64,000 nucleotides of DNA. Source: Mycobacterium fragae (GTDB lineage: Bacteria > Actinomycetota > Actinomycetes > Mycobacteriales > Mycobacteriaceae). A program made the position numbers and the translations under genes. Shown here piece by piece: positions 9,585-17,913 of the stretch. Positions within the stretch are counted from its first letter, which is position 1. Every line of letters starts with the position of its first letter. Below the pieces are notes generated by a model. It ran no database searches. It was not told the origin of the DNA and worked only from the letters and a program-made list of their open reading frames with translations. The stretch lies in assembly GCF_002102185.1 (NCBI RefSeq), contig NZ_LQOW01000026.1:186001-250000 (forward strand), read 5' to 3'.

Positions 9585-11303
9585 ATGACCACGTCATCCG
9601 CATCCGAGCTGACCGACGGTTTCCACGTCATCGTGGACGCCCTGAAGCTCAACGGAATCGACACCATCTACGGGCTGGTCGGAATCCCGATCACCGATCT
9701 CGCGCGTCTTGCCCAGAAATCCGGTATCCGCTTCATCGGTTTCCGGCATGAGACCTCCGCCGGCAACGCCGCGGCCGCCGCCGGGTTTCTCACCCGGCGC
9801 CCCGGCGTCTGTCTGACCGTCTCAGCGCCGGGCTTCCTCAACGGCCTGGTTGCGCTGGCGAACGCCACGACGAACTGCTTCCCGATGATCCAGATTTCGG
9901 GATCGAGCGAGCGCCCGCTGGTGGACCTACAACGGGGCGACTACGAGGAACTCGACCAGCTCAGCTCGGCCCGGCCGTTCGTGAAGGCGGCATACCGGAT
10001 CGCGCGGGTGCAGGACATCGGCTTGGGCGTCGCTCGCGCGATTCGCAGCGCGGTCTCCGGGCGTCCGGGTGGGGTATACCTCGACATTCCGGGCACCGTA
10101 CTGAGTGAGGCCATCGACGCGGCGGCGGCCGCCGGCACGATCTGGCGTGTTGTCGACCCTGCTCCGCCTCAACTGCCGGCCCCCGAGGCGGTCGATCGCG
10201 CGTTGGGCATGCTGGCACAGGCACAGCGGCCGCTGATCGTGCTCGGCAAGGGTGCGGCATATGCCCAGGCCGACAATGTGATTCGGACATTCGTCGAAAC
10301 CACTGGCATTCCCTATCTGCCGATGTCGATGGCCAAGGGGCTGCTGCCGGACTCGCACCCGCAGTGCGTCGCGGCGGCGCGCTCGCTGGCGCTGTCGCGT
10401 GCGGACGTGGTGATGCTGGTGGGCGCTCGGCTGAACTGGCTGCTGGGCCATGGCGAGTCACCGCCGTGGTCGGCCGACGCCGAGTTTGTCCAAGTCGATA
10501 TCGCGGCCGGCGAATTCGACAGCAACCGTCCGATCGCGGCGCCGCTGGCCGGCGACATCGGCTCGGTGATGTCGGCGCTACTCGACCGCATCGATGCACA
10601 TCGGATTGTCGCGCCGACCGCGTGGACCGATGAGCTGGCCGAGCGCAGGGCCCATAACGACGCCGCCATGCGCAAGCGGCTGGCCGAGGATCCGCACCCG
10701 ATGCGATTCCACAATGCGCTGCGCGCCGTTCGCGATGTGCTGCAACAGCATCCGGGGGTGTATTTGGTGAACGAGGGTGCCAACGCGTTGGACGTCGCGC
10801 GCAACGTGATCGACATGCAGCTGCCGCGCCACCGGCTTGACAGTGGAACATGGGGCGTGATGGGCATCGGCATGGGCTACGCCATCGCCGCCGCGGTTGA
10901 GACCGGCGAACCCGTGGTGGCGATCGTGGGTGACAGCGCGTTCGGGTTCAGCGGCCTGGAATTCGAAACGATATGCCGCTACGGGTTACCGGTCACCGTC
11001 GTCATCCTCAACAACGGCGGGGTCTATCGCGGTGACGAGCCGCCGGTCAACAGGCGAGTCTCCGGGACCGACCCCGCACCCACGGTGCTGAGCGCCGCCG
11101 CTCGTCACGAGTTGATCGCAGAAGCATTCGGCGGCAAGGGTTATCACGTCACGACTCCAACCGAGCTGCAGTCCGCACTGACCGAAGCGCTGGCATCCAA
11201 CGGGCCGGCGATCATCGATTGCGCACTTGACCCGGCCGCGGGGACCGAGAGCGGACATCTGACCAGTCTCAATCCGAAGAGCGCGTCGGCAACCTCGACC
11301 TGA
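9585..11303 (+). CDS. oxcA: Oxalyl-CoA decarboxylase
   Basis: Thiamine-diphosphate enzyme converting oxalyl-CoA to formyl-CoA and CO2. The 572 residues align well by eye with Oxalobacter Oxc: ELTDGFHVIVDALKLNGIDT near the start, GIPITDLAR, catalytic Glu56 in RHETSAG, KPGVCL-like RRPGVCLTVSAPGFLNG, and the TPP/Mg motif GDSAFGFSG. E56 matches the catalytic glutamate numbering I recall for the Oxalobacter enzyme. With the divergent ligase it forms a complete oxalate-to-formyl-CoA route. No formyl-CoA transferase (Frc) is nearby, consistent with direct activation by the ligase. The last 35 bp overlap the convergent gene. Confidence 0.95.
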   Translation: MTTSSASELTDGFHVIVDALKLNGIDTIYGLVGIPITDLARLAQKSGIRFIGFRHETSAGNAAAAAGFLTRRPGVCLTVSAPGFLNGLVALANATTNCFPMIQISGSSERPLVDLQRGDYEELDQLSSARPFVKAAYRIARVQDIGLGVARAIRSAVSGRPGGVYLDIPGTVLSEAIDAAAAAGTIWRVVDPAPPQLPAPEAVDRALGMLAQAQRPLIVLGKGAAYAQADNVIRTFVETTGIPYLPMSMAKGLLPDSHPQCVAAARSLALSRADVVMLVGARLNWLLGHGESPPWSADAEFVQVDIAAGEFDSNRPIAAPLAGDIGSVMSALLDRIDAHRIVAPTAWTDELAERRAHNDAAMRKRLAEDPHPMRFHNALRAVRDVLQQHPGVYLVNEGANALDVARNVIDMQLPRHRLDSGTWGVMGIGMGYAIAAAVETGEPVVAIVGDSAFGFSGLEFETICRYGLPVTVVILNNGGVYRGDEPPVNRRVSGTDPAPTVLSAAARHELIAEAFGGKGYHVTTPTELQSALTEALASNGPAIIDCALDPAAGTESGHLTSLNPKSASATST

Positions 11304-11763
11304 AATCCGTGGCAACGTATCCGAGGGTGGCGGCCAGAACCGCGAACTTGATGAGCGCCGCGATTTGCGCGCGCCGCGCGTGAACCGCAACGCTCGTGTG
11401 GTTGAGCACTTTGAGCAGCGAGACTCCCTCCACTGCATCGCCCGCGACGGCGACAGCCACGATGGCGGGCAAGGCTGCCGGATGGCCGCGACGCCGGCGT
11501 GCGCGGTCGACGAGTAGCGCCATGAGCGTGCCGTAGGTTGCCATGTATCCGAAGTCGAGCCACGTGGATAACCGTGCGGCCCGCTGACCGTCGCTGCCCC
11601 AGCGGGTCATGATTTCCTCTGCTCGAGCCTCACTACCGGCCACCTCAAATGGAATAATCCCGGGACCGCCGGTCGCGCGCATCCGCCGTTCCACCATCAG
11701 CATGACTGTTGTGTAGATGACGAAGGCGACGGTAGCTGCCGCGAGACGTTTTGTTGCGGTCAT
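11269..11763 (-). CDS. Small membrane protein of unknown function
   Basis: A 164-residue protein with a predicted N-terminal membrane segment (about residues 8-24) and two or three more hydrophobic stretches at about 72-86, 98-112 and 138-152. I do not recognise the family. It starts by an ATGA overlap with the cupin gene, so the two are translationally coupled. Its end overlaps oxcA by 35 bp from the opposite strand, so one gene's transcription would cross the other's 3' end. It may be involved in transport or act as a membrane anchor; no motif supports more. Confidence 0.7.
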   Translation of the reverse strand: MTATKRLAAATVAFVIYTTVMLMVERRMRATGGPGIIPFEVAGSEARAEEIMTRWGSDGQRAARLSTWLDFGYMATYGTLMALLVDRARRRRGHPAALPAIVAVAVAGDAVEGVSLLKVLNHTSVAVHARRAQIAALIKFAVLAATLGYVATDFRSRLPTRSSD

Positions 11764-12149
11764 TTCGACACGGCTTCGTGCGCGGTTTCAGCACGCGGGG
11801 TGATAGCCACCAGATCGCCCGGTTCCTCGACGGTCAGGCGATGCCACTGCCCGGCAGGCACGACGCAGCAAGTTCCGGGAGACAGCGCCCTGGGCGCGCC
11901 CTCTCCGTCGGCGTGATCTCGCATGTGAACGGTGATCGCGCCGGAGAGTAGATACAGCAGTTCGTCGCCGAGCGGGTGTCGCTCCCAGACGTGTGAATGC
12001 ACCGCGTCGTTGCTGTCGGCGTGAAACGCGGCCACCGTCCACAGGCCCCAGTCGCCGGACACCCCGCGCTGGCGTTCAACGACGGCGCCGCCATCGCGGA
12101 GCTCCATCAGGTTGGAGAACATGTCGATTACGCTCAACTCGCCTCCCAT
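11760..12149 (-). CDS. Cupin-domain protein
   Basis: A 129-residue single-cupin protein. Histidines in the H-x-H-like segment HSHVWERHPLGDELLYLLSG and the second motif VPAGQWHRLTVEEPGD fit the metal-binding cupin pattern. The ATG at 12149 leaves 85 bp before the proposed AraC start; ATGs at 12122 and 12107 are alternatives. It diverges from the AraC-type gene and is coupled to the small membrane protein. It could be a small-molecule sensor or a dioxygenase-like enzyme. Confidence 0.8.
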   Translation of the reverse strand: MGGELSVIDMFSNLMELRDGGAVVERQRGVSGDWGLWTVAAFHADSNDAVHSHVWERHPLGDELLYLLSGAITVHMRDHADGEGAPRALSPGTCCVVPAGQWHRLTVEEPGDLVAITPRAETAHEAVSK

Positions 12150-12221
12150 GGTGCCTTCGAAGAAGTATGACGTGATCGGGTCGCGATCGCATGTACGGAT
12201 CCGTCGTAATTCCCAGGCCGA

Positions 12222-12237
12222 TGTACCATTTCGTATG
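12222..12237. promoter_or_regulatory. Degenerate copy of the TGTACCA...TGGTACA operator
   Basis: TGTACCATTTCGTATG agrees with the perfect palindrome of 14897-14912 (reverse strand) at 13 of 16 positions and touches the proposed ATG of the AraC gene at 12235. It may let the TetR protein encoded at 13922-14488 also act here. A chance match cannot be excluded. Confidence 0.35.
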
Positions 12238-13017
12238 CGTGTCTGGGACTTAGGGCCGGGTCGGCTGATGGTCTCTGGCGCGTTCCGCGACCTTGCCCCC
12301 CACCACCATGCGGCGGTTCAGATCGGAGTCGGCACAGGTGGTCCGCTGGTGGTGAGCGGCGCCGAAGGGGGCCAGCGCACTTGCCGACTGGTTGTGATCA
12401 GGAGCGGCACCCGGCATGCGGTGCGCTCAGATGCGCGATCCACGGCGCTGACGATCTACCTCGGACTGCAAACGCGGCAAGGCGTCGTGCTGAACTCGTT
12501 GAGCCGTGACCGATCGCGACGCAGTGGTGTATGGATCGTCGAAAGCGGTGAAGAGCTCGCCGACGCGACGGGCGCGTTGTTGACCACCAAAGGTCCGCGT
12601 GCTGCGGCCGACTTCCTGGTCGGTGAACTTTGCAGTTTGTCGGACGCGGGCTCGGGAAGCGGAGCATCCATTCACCCGCAGTTGCGTCAGGCGATCGACC
12701 TCATTTCCAGCAACGTTCCGGCGACCATCGATCTTGTATCAGTCGCTGGCGCGGTGGCGTTGTCGCCGGATTACCTCGGGCGACTCTGCAGACGCCAGAC
12801 TGGAGCGTCCTTTTCGGCCACCGCCCGATGGGTGCGGCTACTGACCGCGTTTCGCTACCTCTCCAAGGGTGTGCCCATCACCGATGCCGCCCATCTTGCG
12901 GGATTTGCCGACGGTTCACATGCCAACCGGGTGTGCTGGGAAATGACCGGTGCGGCCCCGAGCGACTTCGCACGAGCGCTCGCGGCTTCGCGCCTGCCGA
13001 CGCCGCTGGCCGGCTGA
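12235..13017 (+). CDS. AraC family transcriptional regulator
   Basis: A 260-residue regulator with an N-terminal cupin-like sensor half (His-rich HHHAAVQIGVG near residue 24) and a C-terminal double HTH from about residue 165. The second HTH contains ITDAAHLAGFADGSHANRVC and the family's GAAPSDFAR ending. Reading could open 123 bp earlier, but that would overlap the divergent cupin gene, so the ATG at 12235 is preferred. It probably controls the cupin operon or the hydrolase downstream. A strong hairpin separates it from the hydrolase. Confidence 0.8.
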   Translation: MRVWDLGPGRLMVSGAFRDLAPHHHAAVQIGVGTGGPLVVSGAEGGQRTCRLVVIRSGTRHAVRSDARSTALTIYLGLQTRQGVVLNSLSRDRSRRSGVWIVESGEELADATGALLTTKGPRAAADFLVGELCSLSDAGSGSGASIHPQLRQAIDLISSNVPATIDLVSVAGAVALSPDYLGRLCRRQTGASFSATARWVRLLTAFRYLSKGVPITDAAHLAGFADGSHANRVCWEMTGAAPSDFARALAASRLPTPLAG

Positions 13018-13050
13018 GAAGACGACGGATCTGTACAAGCGAGCGCGAAC

Positions 13051-13076
13051 CGGTCGCTTCATGCTTGAAGCGACCG
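13051..13076 (+). promoter_or_regulatory. Perfect 11-bp hairpin abutting the hydrolase ribosome site
   Basis: Arms CGGTCGCTTCA (13051-13061) and TGAAGCGACCG (13066-13076) close a TGCT tetraloop. The GAGGAGAG ribosome site follows at once (13076-13083). There is no T-run, so a classical intrinsic terminator is doubtful. It may be a transcript-processing signal, an attenuator, or a structure affecting ribosome access. Confidence 0.6.
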
Positions 13077-13086
13077 AGGAGAGCGA

Positions 13087-13950
13087 ATGTTGGACGACTC
13101 AGCTACCGCACCGCTTGTCACCGATGCGCGGGATCACCTGGTAAGCGTCGGCGGCAACAACATCCACGTCGTTGAAAATGGTCCAGGCGAGGGGCCGGCG
13201 CTGCTGTTGATCCACGGCCATGCGGGTTCGACAGCCTGGTGGGGCCAGATGATTCCGTGGCTGGCCGTCGATCACCGGGTCATTCGCCTCGACCTCCTTG
13301 GACACGGTCGATCTGACAAGCCAGCCGACGGCTACACGATGTCGGAACAAGCGCGAGTCGTCGGCTCGGTGCTGACACAGCTGGGTGTGAACCGCGTTAT
13401 CGCGATCGGACACTCCACCGGAGCTGTGGTTGCGACCGCGCTCGCTGAGCAGCGGCGCGACATCGTGACTGCGTTGGTGCTCATTGATACCGGTCCCAAC
13501 GTCGACGCTTTTCTCTGGCCGGGCGGTCTTGGCGAGCTGGTGGAGGTTCCGGTGATCGGACGGCTGGTGTGGGCGCTTCGGAACCGGTTCACCATCCGTA
13601 AAGCCCTAAGCTCGGCGTTTACCCGTGAGGTCGACATTCCCGTACAGATCATTGACGACGTACGCCGGATGAGGCACCGCACCGTCGCCACCACACCAAA
13701 AGAGACCAAGGCATTTCTCGCCCAGCGCAGTCTCCCAGACCGGTTGCGCGAGTTGATGATCCCGACGTTGGTGATTTTCGGAGTGGAGGACCGGCGGTGG
13801 CGATCGTCCTCGGCTGGCGAATTCAGTGTCGTGCCGCATGTCAACGTCGAGTTGTTGGCCGGTGTCGGCCACACCCCAATGCTCGAAGATCCCGGCCGTA
13901 CCGCTGAGCTGATAACGAGCTTCATCCAGACCGGCGGACGAGATCGATGA
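13087..13950 (+). CDS. Alpha/beta-fold hydrolase
   Basis: A 287-residue serine hydrolase. The oxyanion motif LIHGHAGS is near residue 38, the nucleophile Ser110 lies in GHSTG, the acid is probably the Asp in FGVEDRRW, and the histidine is in GVGHTPM. It resembles the esterase/lactonase/C-C hydrolase group; nothing fixes the substrate. An ATG at 13087 follows a good GAGGAGAG site. Its last 29 bp overlap the convergent TetR gene. Confidence 0.88.
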   Translation: MLDDSATAPLVTDARDHLVSVGGNNIHVVENGPGEGPALLLIHGHAGSTAWWGQMIPWLAVDHRVIRLDLLGHGRSDKPADGYTMSEQARVVGSVLTQLGVNRVIAIGHSTGAVVATALAEQRRDIVTALVLIDTGPNVDAFLWPGGLGELVEVPVIGRLVWALRNRFTIRKALSSAFTREVDIPVQIIDDVRRMRHRTVATTPKETKAFLAQRSLPDRLRELMIPTLVIFGVEDRRWRSSSAGEFSVVPHVNVELLAGVGHTPMLEDPGRTAELITSFIQTGGRDR

Positions 13951-14488
13951 AGGCCTGGGCCGCCGCGTTCACACCCTTGTCGTCGTCGGTGGCAATCAGA
14001 TCCAGCAACAGCCCCCGTATGACGGCCAAGCCTAGTCGCGGAAGGGCCGGATCGATTGTGCCATCGGTCATTACGTCGACTTCGTCCAGCCAGGCCCCGA
14101 TGGCCCCGGGGATCATCCGCGTGTACGGATCCTCACCCTGCGCTCCTCGCGCATAACACTCGAAGAAGAGTCGCTCGAACGGACGCAGCTCAGGCCGTCG
14201 GACGTCGTCCCACATCGCGGCCAGCCCTTCGGCCGGCTCGGTTGGCAGGTCGCGCAGAACGTTCCGCTGGCGACGCTCGACCTCCTCGACGATCGCCAGC
14301 AGCAGCTCGCTGCGAGAGCCGAAGTGGTGCAGCAGCATTCGGTGGCTGGTGCCTACCGCTTCCGCTACATCGCGCAGCGAGCGGTCCCCGATCCCGCCTG
14401 ACGCGAACTCCTCGATGAGCGCGTCGAGTAGTTCGCGGCGCCGCTCGACGTCAGGAGACCGAGCCATCAATTCGCAGACGCTGCTCAC
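13922..14488 (-). CDS. TetR family transcriptional regulator
   Basis: A 188-residue TetR protein with the HTH at about residues 25-65 (DVAEAVGTSHRMLLHHFGSR). The GTG at 14488 has GAAGG six bases upstream; an ATG at 14467 is an alternative start. It overlaps the end of the SRPBCC gene by 38 bp and is probably transcribed with it from the promoter carrying the perfect palindrome at 14897-14912. The natural model is autoregulation plus control of the divergent thiolase gene. Confidence 0.85.
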   Translation of the reverse strand: MSSVCELMARSPDVERRRELLDALIEEFASGGIGDRSLRDVAEAVGTSHRMLLHHFGSRSELLLAIVEEVERRQRNVLRDLPTEPAEGLAAMWDDVRRPELRPFERLFFECYARGAQGEDPYTRMIPGAIGAWLDEVDVMTDGTIDPALPRLGLAVIRGLLLDLIATDDDKGVNAAAQAFIDLVRRSG

Positions 14489-14897
14489 TTCGCGCCTTCA
14501 GGCCCTGCGCTTCGAGTTCGAGATAGCGCCTGGTTATTCCGCGCATGAGTCTGCCCACCAGTGCGCCGACGGGGCCGCGCTGATCGATCTGCTGCCGAAC
14601 GACGGTGCGGTTGTCGCCGGCGGCGACAACGTCGTGACGGGCAAGGGCTGAGCCACCCGGGGATCGCTGCACCCAGGTCCACGAGGCGCCCGGGACCACC
14701 TCGGTGACCTGCCACACGAGCTTGGGCATTCGTGGCTGCTTGATCTCGAACCGCTTGCCGGCCGCGAGACCCGGCCCATCGATGGCGACCAAGCGGGTGA
14801 CCGATGCGGTCCATTCCGGCCAGCGCTCGACGTCGCTGAAAACATCCCAGACAAGCGAGGCCGGTGCCTCGATCTCGATGCTGCTACCCGTAGTCAT
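14451..14897 (-). CDS. SRPBCC (START/polyketide-cyclase-like) protein
   Basis: A 148-residue helix-grip protein with the family opening SSIEIEAPASLVWDVFSDVE, a WPEW motif, and SWTWVQRSPGG in the central sheet. Such proteins bind hydrophobic ligands or act as aromatase/cyclases. The ATG (14895-14897) touches the palindromic operator, so the mRNA is probably leaderless or nearly so. It is the first gene of an SRPBCC-TetR unit divergent from the thiolase. Confidence 0.85.
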   Translation of the reverse strand: MTTGSSIEIEAPASLVWDVFSDVERWPEWTASVTRLVAIDGPGLAAGKRFEIKQPRMPKLVWQVTEVVPGASWTWVQRSPGGSALARHDVVAAGDNRTVVRQQIDQRGPVGALVGRLMRGITRRYLELEAQGLKARSEQRLRIDGSVS

Positions 14898-14912
14898 GTA
14901 CCAAATGGTACA
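14897..14912. promoter_or_regulatory. Perfect palindromic operator TGTACCA-AA-TGGTACA
   Basis: 7-bp inverted arms with a 2-bp centre, overlapping the start codon of the SRPBCC gene and 66 bp upstream of the thiolase ATG. Its size and symmetry fit a TetR dimer site, and the TetR gene downstream of SRPBCC is the obvious candidate to bind it. Confidence 0.65.
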
Positions 14913-14977
14913 CGAATACGTAAGGTTCGCCAGTCCCGTTTATCGTTGCCACTACGGTAGTTGATACGGTTGACCCC

Positions 14978-16153
14978 ATGCCCAAGCCCGTCATCGTCAG
15001 TGCCGTCCGGACCGCCATCGCGACGTCGTTCAAAGGCTCGTTGGTCAACACGCCTGCCGAGGTGCTCGCGACCACCGTGCTCACCGAAGCAGTCCGGCGG
15101 TCCGGGGTCGGGCCGACCGACATCGACGACGTGATCTTCGCCGAATCGCATTACGGCGGCGGCGATTTGGCGCGTTACGCAACGGCGGCCGCGGGCATGG
15201 TCTCAGTGCCGGGGCAGGCAGTCAACAGGCACTGCGCGGGCAGCCTCACCGCGGTCGCCAACGCGGCCGCCCAGATCGCCTCGGGCGTCGAGCGTGTGGT
15301 CGTCGGCGGGGGAGTGCAATCGCTGTCGATGGGCCCGCTGATGAAGTGGCGCATCCCCGGGCCGAACCTGGAATTCGAGGACCGCTGGATCCCTCCTACC
15401 CATGTCGAGGCGCCCGACGCGCCCACCCGGGACATGTCGATCACGGTGGGGTGGAACACCGCCCAGGCGGTCGGGATCACCCGCGAAGAGATGGATGCCT
15501 GGGCCCTGCGGTCGCATCAACGCGCCATCGCCGCGATCGACAGCGGCGCGTTCGTCGACGAGATCGTGCCGTTGAAAATCAAAGGCCCCGAAGATGCGTT
15601 GCTCGACTTCAGCGTCGACGAACATCCCCGCCGCGACACCAGCATGGAGAAGCTGGCGTCGCTGAAGGTGCTGCACCCCGAGATCGAGGGGTTTTCGATC
15701 ACCGCCGGCAACAGCAGCGGCACCAATGACGCGGCCGCCGCCCTGGCGCTGGCCGACGACGGTTTTGCCCGATCTTCCGGCTTGAGCGTGCTGGGCTCGG
15801 TCAAGACCTGGGCCTCGGCCGGCGTCGACCCGAGGGACACCGGTCTGGGCGCGGTACGGGTGATCGGCAAGGTGCTGGATCGGGCGGGCCTGTCCCCCAA
15901 CGACGTGACACTGTGGGAGATCAACGAGGCATTCGCCTCGGTCCCGATCGCCGCGTGCCGCGAGTACGGCCTGGACGAGGATCGGGTCAACGTCTACGGC
16001 AGCGGATGCAGCCTGGGCCATCCCATCGCGGCGACCGGAGCGCGGATGCTCACCACGCTGGTGCATGAATTGGGCCGCCGCGGCGGCGGGATCGGCGTGG
16101 CGGCGATGTGCGCGGGCGGCGGCCAAGGCGGCGCCGTCGTCGTCGAGGTCTAG
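14978..16153 (+). CDS. Thiolase (acetyl-CoA acetyltransferase family)
   Basis: A 391-residue thiolase. The nucleophile is Cys86 in NRHCAGSL, the NEAF motif is present, His348 lies in SLGHPIAATGAR, and the second Cys378 lies in AAMCAGGGQG. All elements for Claisen condensation or thiolysis are present, so this is not a thiolase-like SCP-x domain that has lost catalysis. Two TACGGT motifs lie in the short upstream region and may include the promoter -10. It likely acts in degradation of a lipid or aromatic CoA ester together with the nearby SRPBCC protein. The stop overlaps the convergent TetR gene by 4 bp. Confidence 0.92.
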   Translation: MPKPVIVSAVRTAIATSFKGSLVNTPAEVLATTVLTEAVRRSGVGPTDIDDVIFAESHYGGGDLARYATAAAGMVSVPGQAVNRHCAGSLTAVANAAAQIASGVERVVVGGGVQSLSMGPLMKWRIPGPNLEFEDRWIPPTHVEAPDAPTRDMSITVGWNTAQAVGITREEMDAWALRSHQRAIAAIDSGAFVDEIVPLKIKGPEDALLDFSVDEHPRRDTSMEKLASLKVLHPEIEGFSITAGNSSGTNDAAAALALADDGFARSSGLSVLGSVKTWASAGVDPRDTGLGAVRVIGKVLDRAGLSPNDVTLWEINEAFASVPIAACREYGLDEDRVNVYGSGCSLGHPIAATGARMLTTLVHELGRRGGGIGVAAMCAGGGQGGAVVVEV

Positions 16154-16857
16154 ACCGCTTCCCGACGTGACTCGATGAGTCGGCTGGCGTGATCGAGAAT
16201 GCAGTTCAGGCCGTAGTCGAAGTTGATGTCGTCGGCCGCGCCGATGCGGTGGCCCTTCGCCGTCAGCTCGGCGATCAGCGGCATGGTGTCCGGATCGATC
16301 ACCCGACTTCCGCTGCCGTGACGGGGTTCAGCGCCGCCGGACTTGTCCTGCAGCCGTTCCAATACCGCCGAACCGCGGGTGTGAACGGAGATGCTGGCGT
16401 AGGTATCGAACGCGTCCTCGGCTGACAGGCCAGCCTCCACCAGCGTTGCCACCGCCTTCTCGAGCTTCTGGAAGGCTTCTACCGTTGCCTCACGCCCGAA
16501 GCTGCCGCGGATCAGGATCAAGTCGCAGAGGATCGGATTGCTTCGGAAAGTCTGCCGCATCTTGTGGGCGTGCTTGTAGAGCGAGTCCCGCCAGTCCTCG
16601 CCTTCGACGAATGGCGTCGCGAAATCGTATTGGCCCAGGGCGCGATCGGTCATCGCGTTCAGCAGATCGTCCTTCTTCCTGAAGTACCAGTAGATGCTCG
16701 TCACGCCGACGTCGAGATGCTTGGCCAAAAGCGGCATGCTCAAGCCGTCAACTGAGACCTGTGCGGCGACTTCGAATGCGCCGTTGATGATTTCGTCGAC
16801 GCTGATCGATCCGCGTTCTCGCCGCTGCCGCTTGTCCGCGACTGCCTGCCTGGCCAA
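16150..16857 (-). CDS. TetR family transcriptional regulator
   Basis: A 235-residue TetR protein. The HTH at about residues 25-66 includes LAKHLDVGVTSIYWYFRKKDDLL, and the long C-terminal ligand domain resembles the TetR_C class of larger regulators. The start is TTG at 16857, supported by GGGGAGG eight bases upstream. An imperfect palindrome 18 bp upstream of the start is probably its own operator. It converges on the thiolase; its targets are otherwise unclear. Confidence 0.82.
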   Translation of the reverse strand: MARQAVADKRQRRERGSISVDEIINGAFEVAAQVSVDGLSMPLLAKHLDVGVTSIYWYFRKKDDLLNAMTDRALGQYDFATPFVEGEDWRDSLYKHAHKMRQTFRSNPILCDLILIRGSFGREATVEAFQKLEKAVATLVEAGLSAEDAFDTYASISVHTRGSAVLERLQDKSGGAEPRHGSGSRVIDPDTMPLIAELTAKGHRIGAADDINFDYGLNCILDHASRLIESRREAV

Positions 16858-16874
16858 CTGGTTAACCTCCCCGT

Positions 16875-16896
16875 CTGTAACGCGATATCGTAACAG
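16875..16896. promoter_or_regulatory. Imperfect palindrome upstream of the TetR gene
   Basis: Arms CTGTAACG and CGTAACAG are inverted repeats with one mismatch around a 6-bp centre (CGATAT). A related GATATGGTAA follows at 16896-16905. It lies 18 bp upstream of the TTG start, where autoregulation would act. Confidence 0.5.
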
Positions 16897-16943
16897 ATAT
16901 GGTAAGCCTTCTGGTAGCGCTCGCGGTCGACGGGCGAATAGCT

Positions 16944-17855
16944 TTACGCAGCCAGAAGCGGTGCAATCCAGGTCAGCTCGGCGGGTAGCTGCGCGCTCCA
17001 GAAAGACGCGTCGTGCCCGCCCGGGGAAAACCCGCCCGACGGCGGATGGGGCAGCTGAGCCACGAATTGCCGTGTCGCGCTGTAAAACGGATCGCTGTTA
17101 CCGCAGTCCACCCTGATCGGAATGGAGCCCAATGCGGGCATCCCGAATACCGAGTTCGCAGAAAAGTCATCGGGGCCGTCGAACGCGCCCGGCGCGGCCG
17201 CACCGGGGGACATCCACAGCGCCGGGCTCACCGCGCAGATCGCCGCAGTGCGGGCCGGCCCCAGCCGGCCGCCGAGCAGTAATCCGCCGTAGCCGCCCAT
17301 CGACCAGCCCAGAAACGCCACCCGCGAGGTATCCAGACCCTTTCCATCCAGCATCGGGATGAGCTCGTTCAGCACCATTGCGCCCGAATCCTCGCCGGAA
17401 CCCCTTTTGTGCCAGTAACTTCCGCCGCCGTCGACGGCAACCACCGCGAACGGCGGCAGGCCGGCGTCCACGGCTTGGGCCAGGCCCTGCTCCACGCCGC
17501 CGGCCATCACACTGGCCGCATCACTGCCCTTGCCGTGCAGCGCGATGACCGGCCGCAGTGCCTTGGTCTGACCCGGTGGCCGCGCGATCGCCCAATTGGT
17601 GGCGATCCCGCCGCGTGCCGCCGACACGAATGAACCGGTCGTCATTGTCGGAGCTGCCGCGGGCGCCGGAGCCGGCTCGCGTGGCGTCGGCGGTGCGAGC
17701 GGCACGCCGCTGCCCGTCATCGTCACCGGTGCGCTCACCGCGGGCCGCGCGGGAAGCAGCCTGTCCAGCGCATAGGCGCCGAGCGCTCCGGCGGCCGCAC
17801 CGGCGCCGAGGCGCAGCACAGCGCGACGGCTCAAGTCAGGCATGCGGGCCATCAT
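16944..17855 (-). CDS. Tat-exported alpha/beta-hydrolase esterase (Rv0774c-like)
   Basis: A 303-residue exported esterase. A twin-arginine signal (SRRAVLRLGAGAAAGALGAY) is followed by a Pro/Ala-rich linker and the hydrolase domain. The nucleophile Ser185 lies in GWSMGGYGG and the histidine in PGGHDASFW. The fold resembles the antigen-85/FGH esterase D group. The ATG at 17855 gives the same length as M. tuberculosis Rv0774c; reading could begin further upstream, but that region holds the divergent TetR promoter. The catalytic function is well supported; its lipid or ester substrate is not known from the sequence. Confidence 0.9.
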   Translation of the reverse strand: MMARMPDLSRRAVLRLGAGAAAGALGAYALDRLLPARPAVSAPVTMTGSGVPLAPPTPREPAPAPAAAPTMTTGSFVSAARGGIATNWAIARPPGQTKALRPVIALHGKGSDAASVMAGGVEQGLAQAVDAGLPPFAVVAVDGGGSYWHKRGSGEDSGAMVLNELIPMLDGKGLDTSRVAFLGWSMGGYGGLLLGGRLGPARTAAICAVSPALWMSPGAAAPGAFDGPDDFSANSVFGMPALGSIPIRVDCGNSDPFYSATRQFVAQLPHPPSGGFSPGGHDASFWSAQLPAELTWIAPLLAA

Positions 17856-17862
17856 AAGAGGC

Positions 17863-17887
17863 CCGAAAGGGCTTTGTCCGAAAGGGC
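17863..17887. repeat. Direct repeat CCGAAAGGGC in divergent promoter region
   Basis: Two identical 10-mers, 17863-17872 and 17878-17887, 15 bp apart centre to centre. They lie between the esterase and TetR genes. Each also has CCG/GGG-type partial symmetry. This could be a tandem regulator site. Confidence 0.4.
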
Positions 17888-17913
17888 AATGCGGCACCAG
17901 GTCGACTGGCAGC

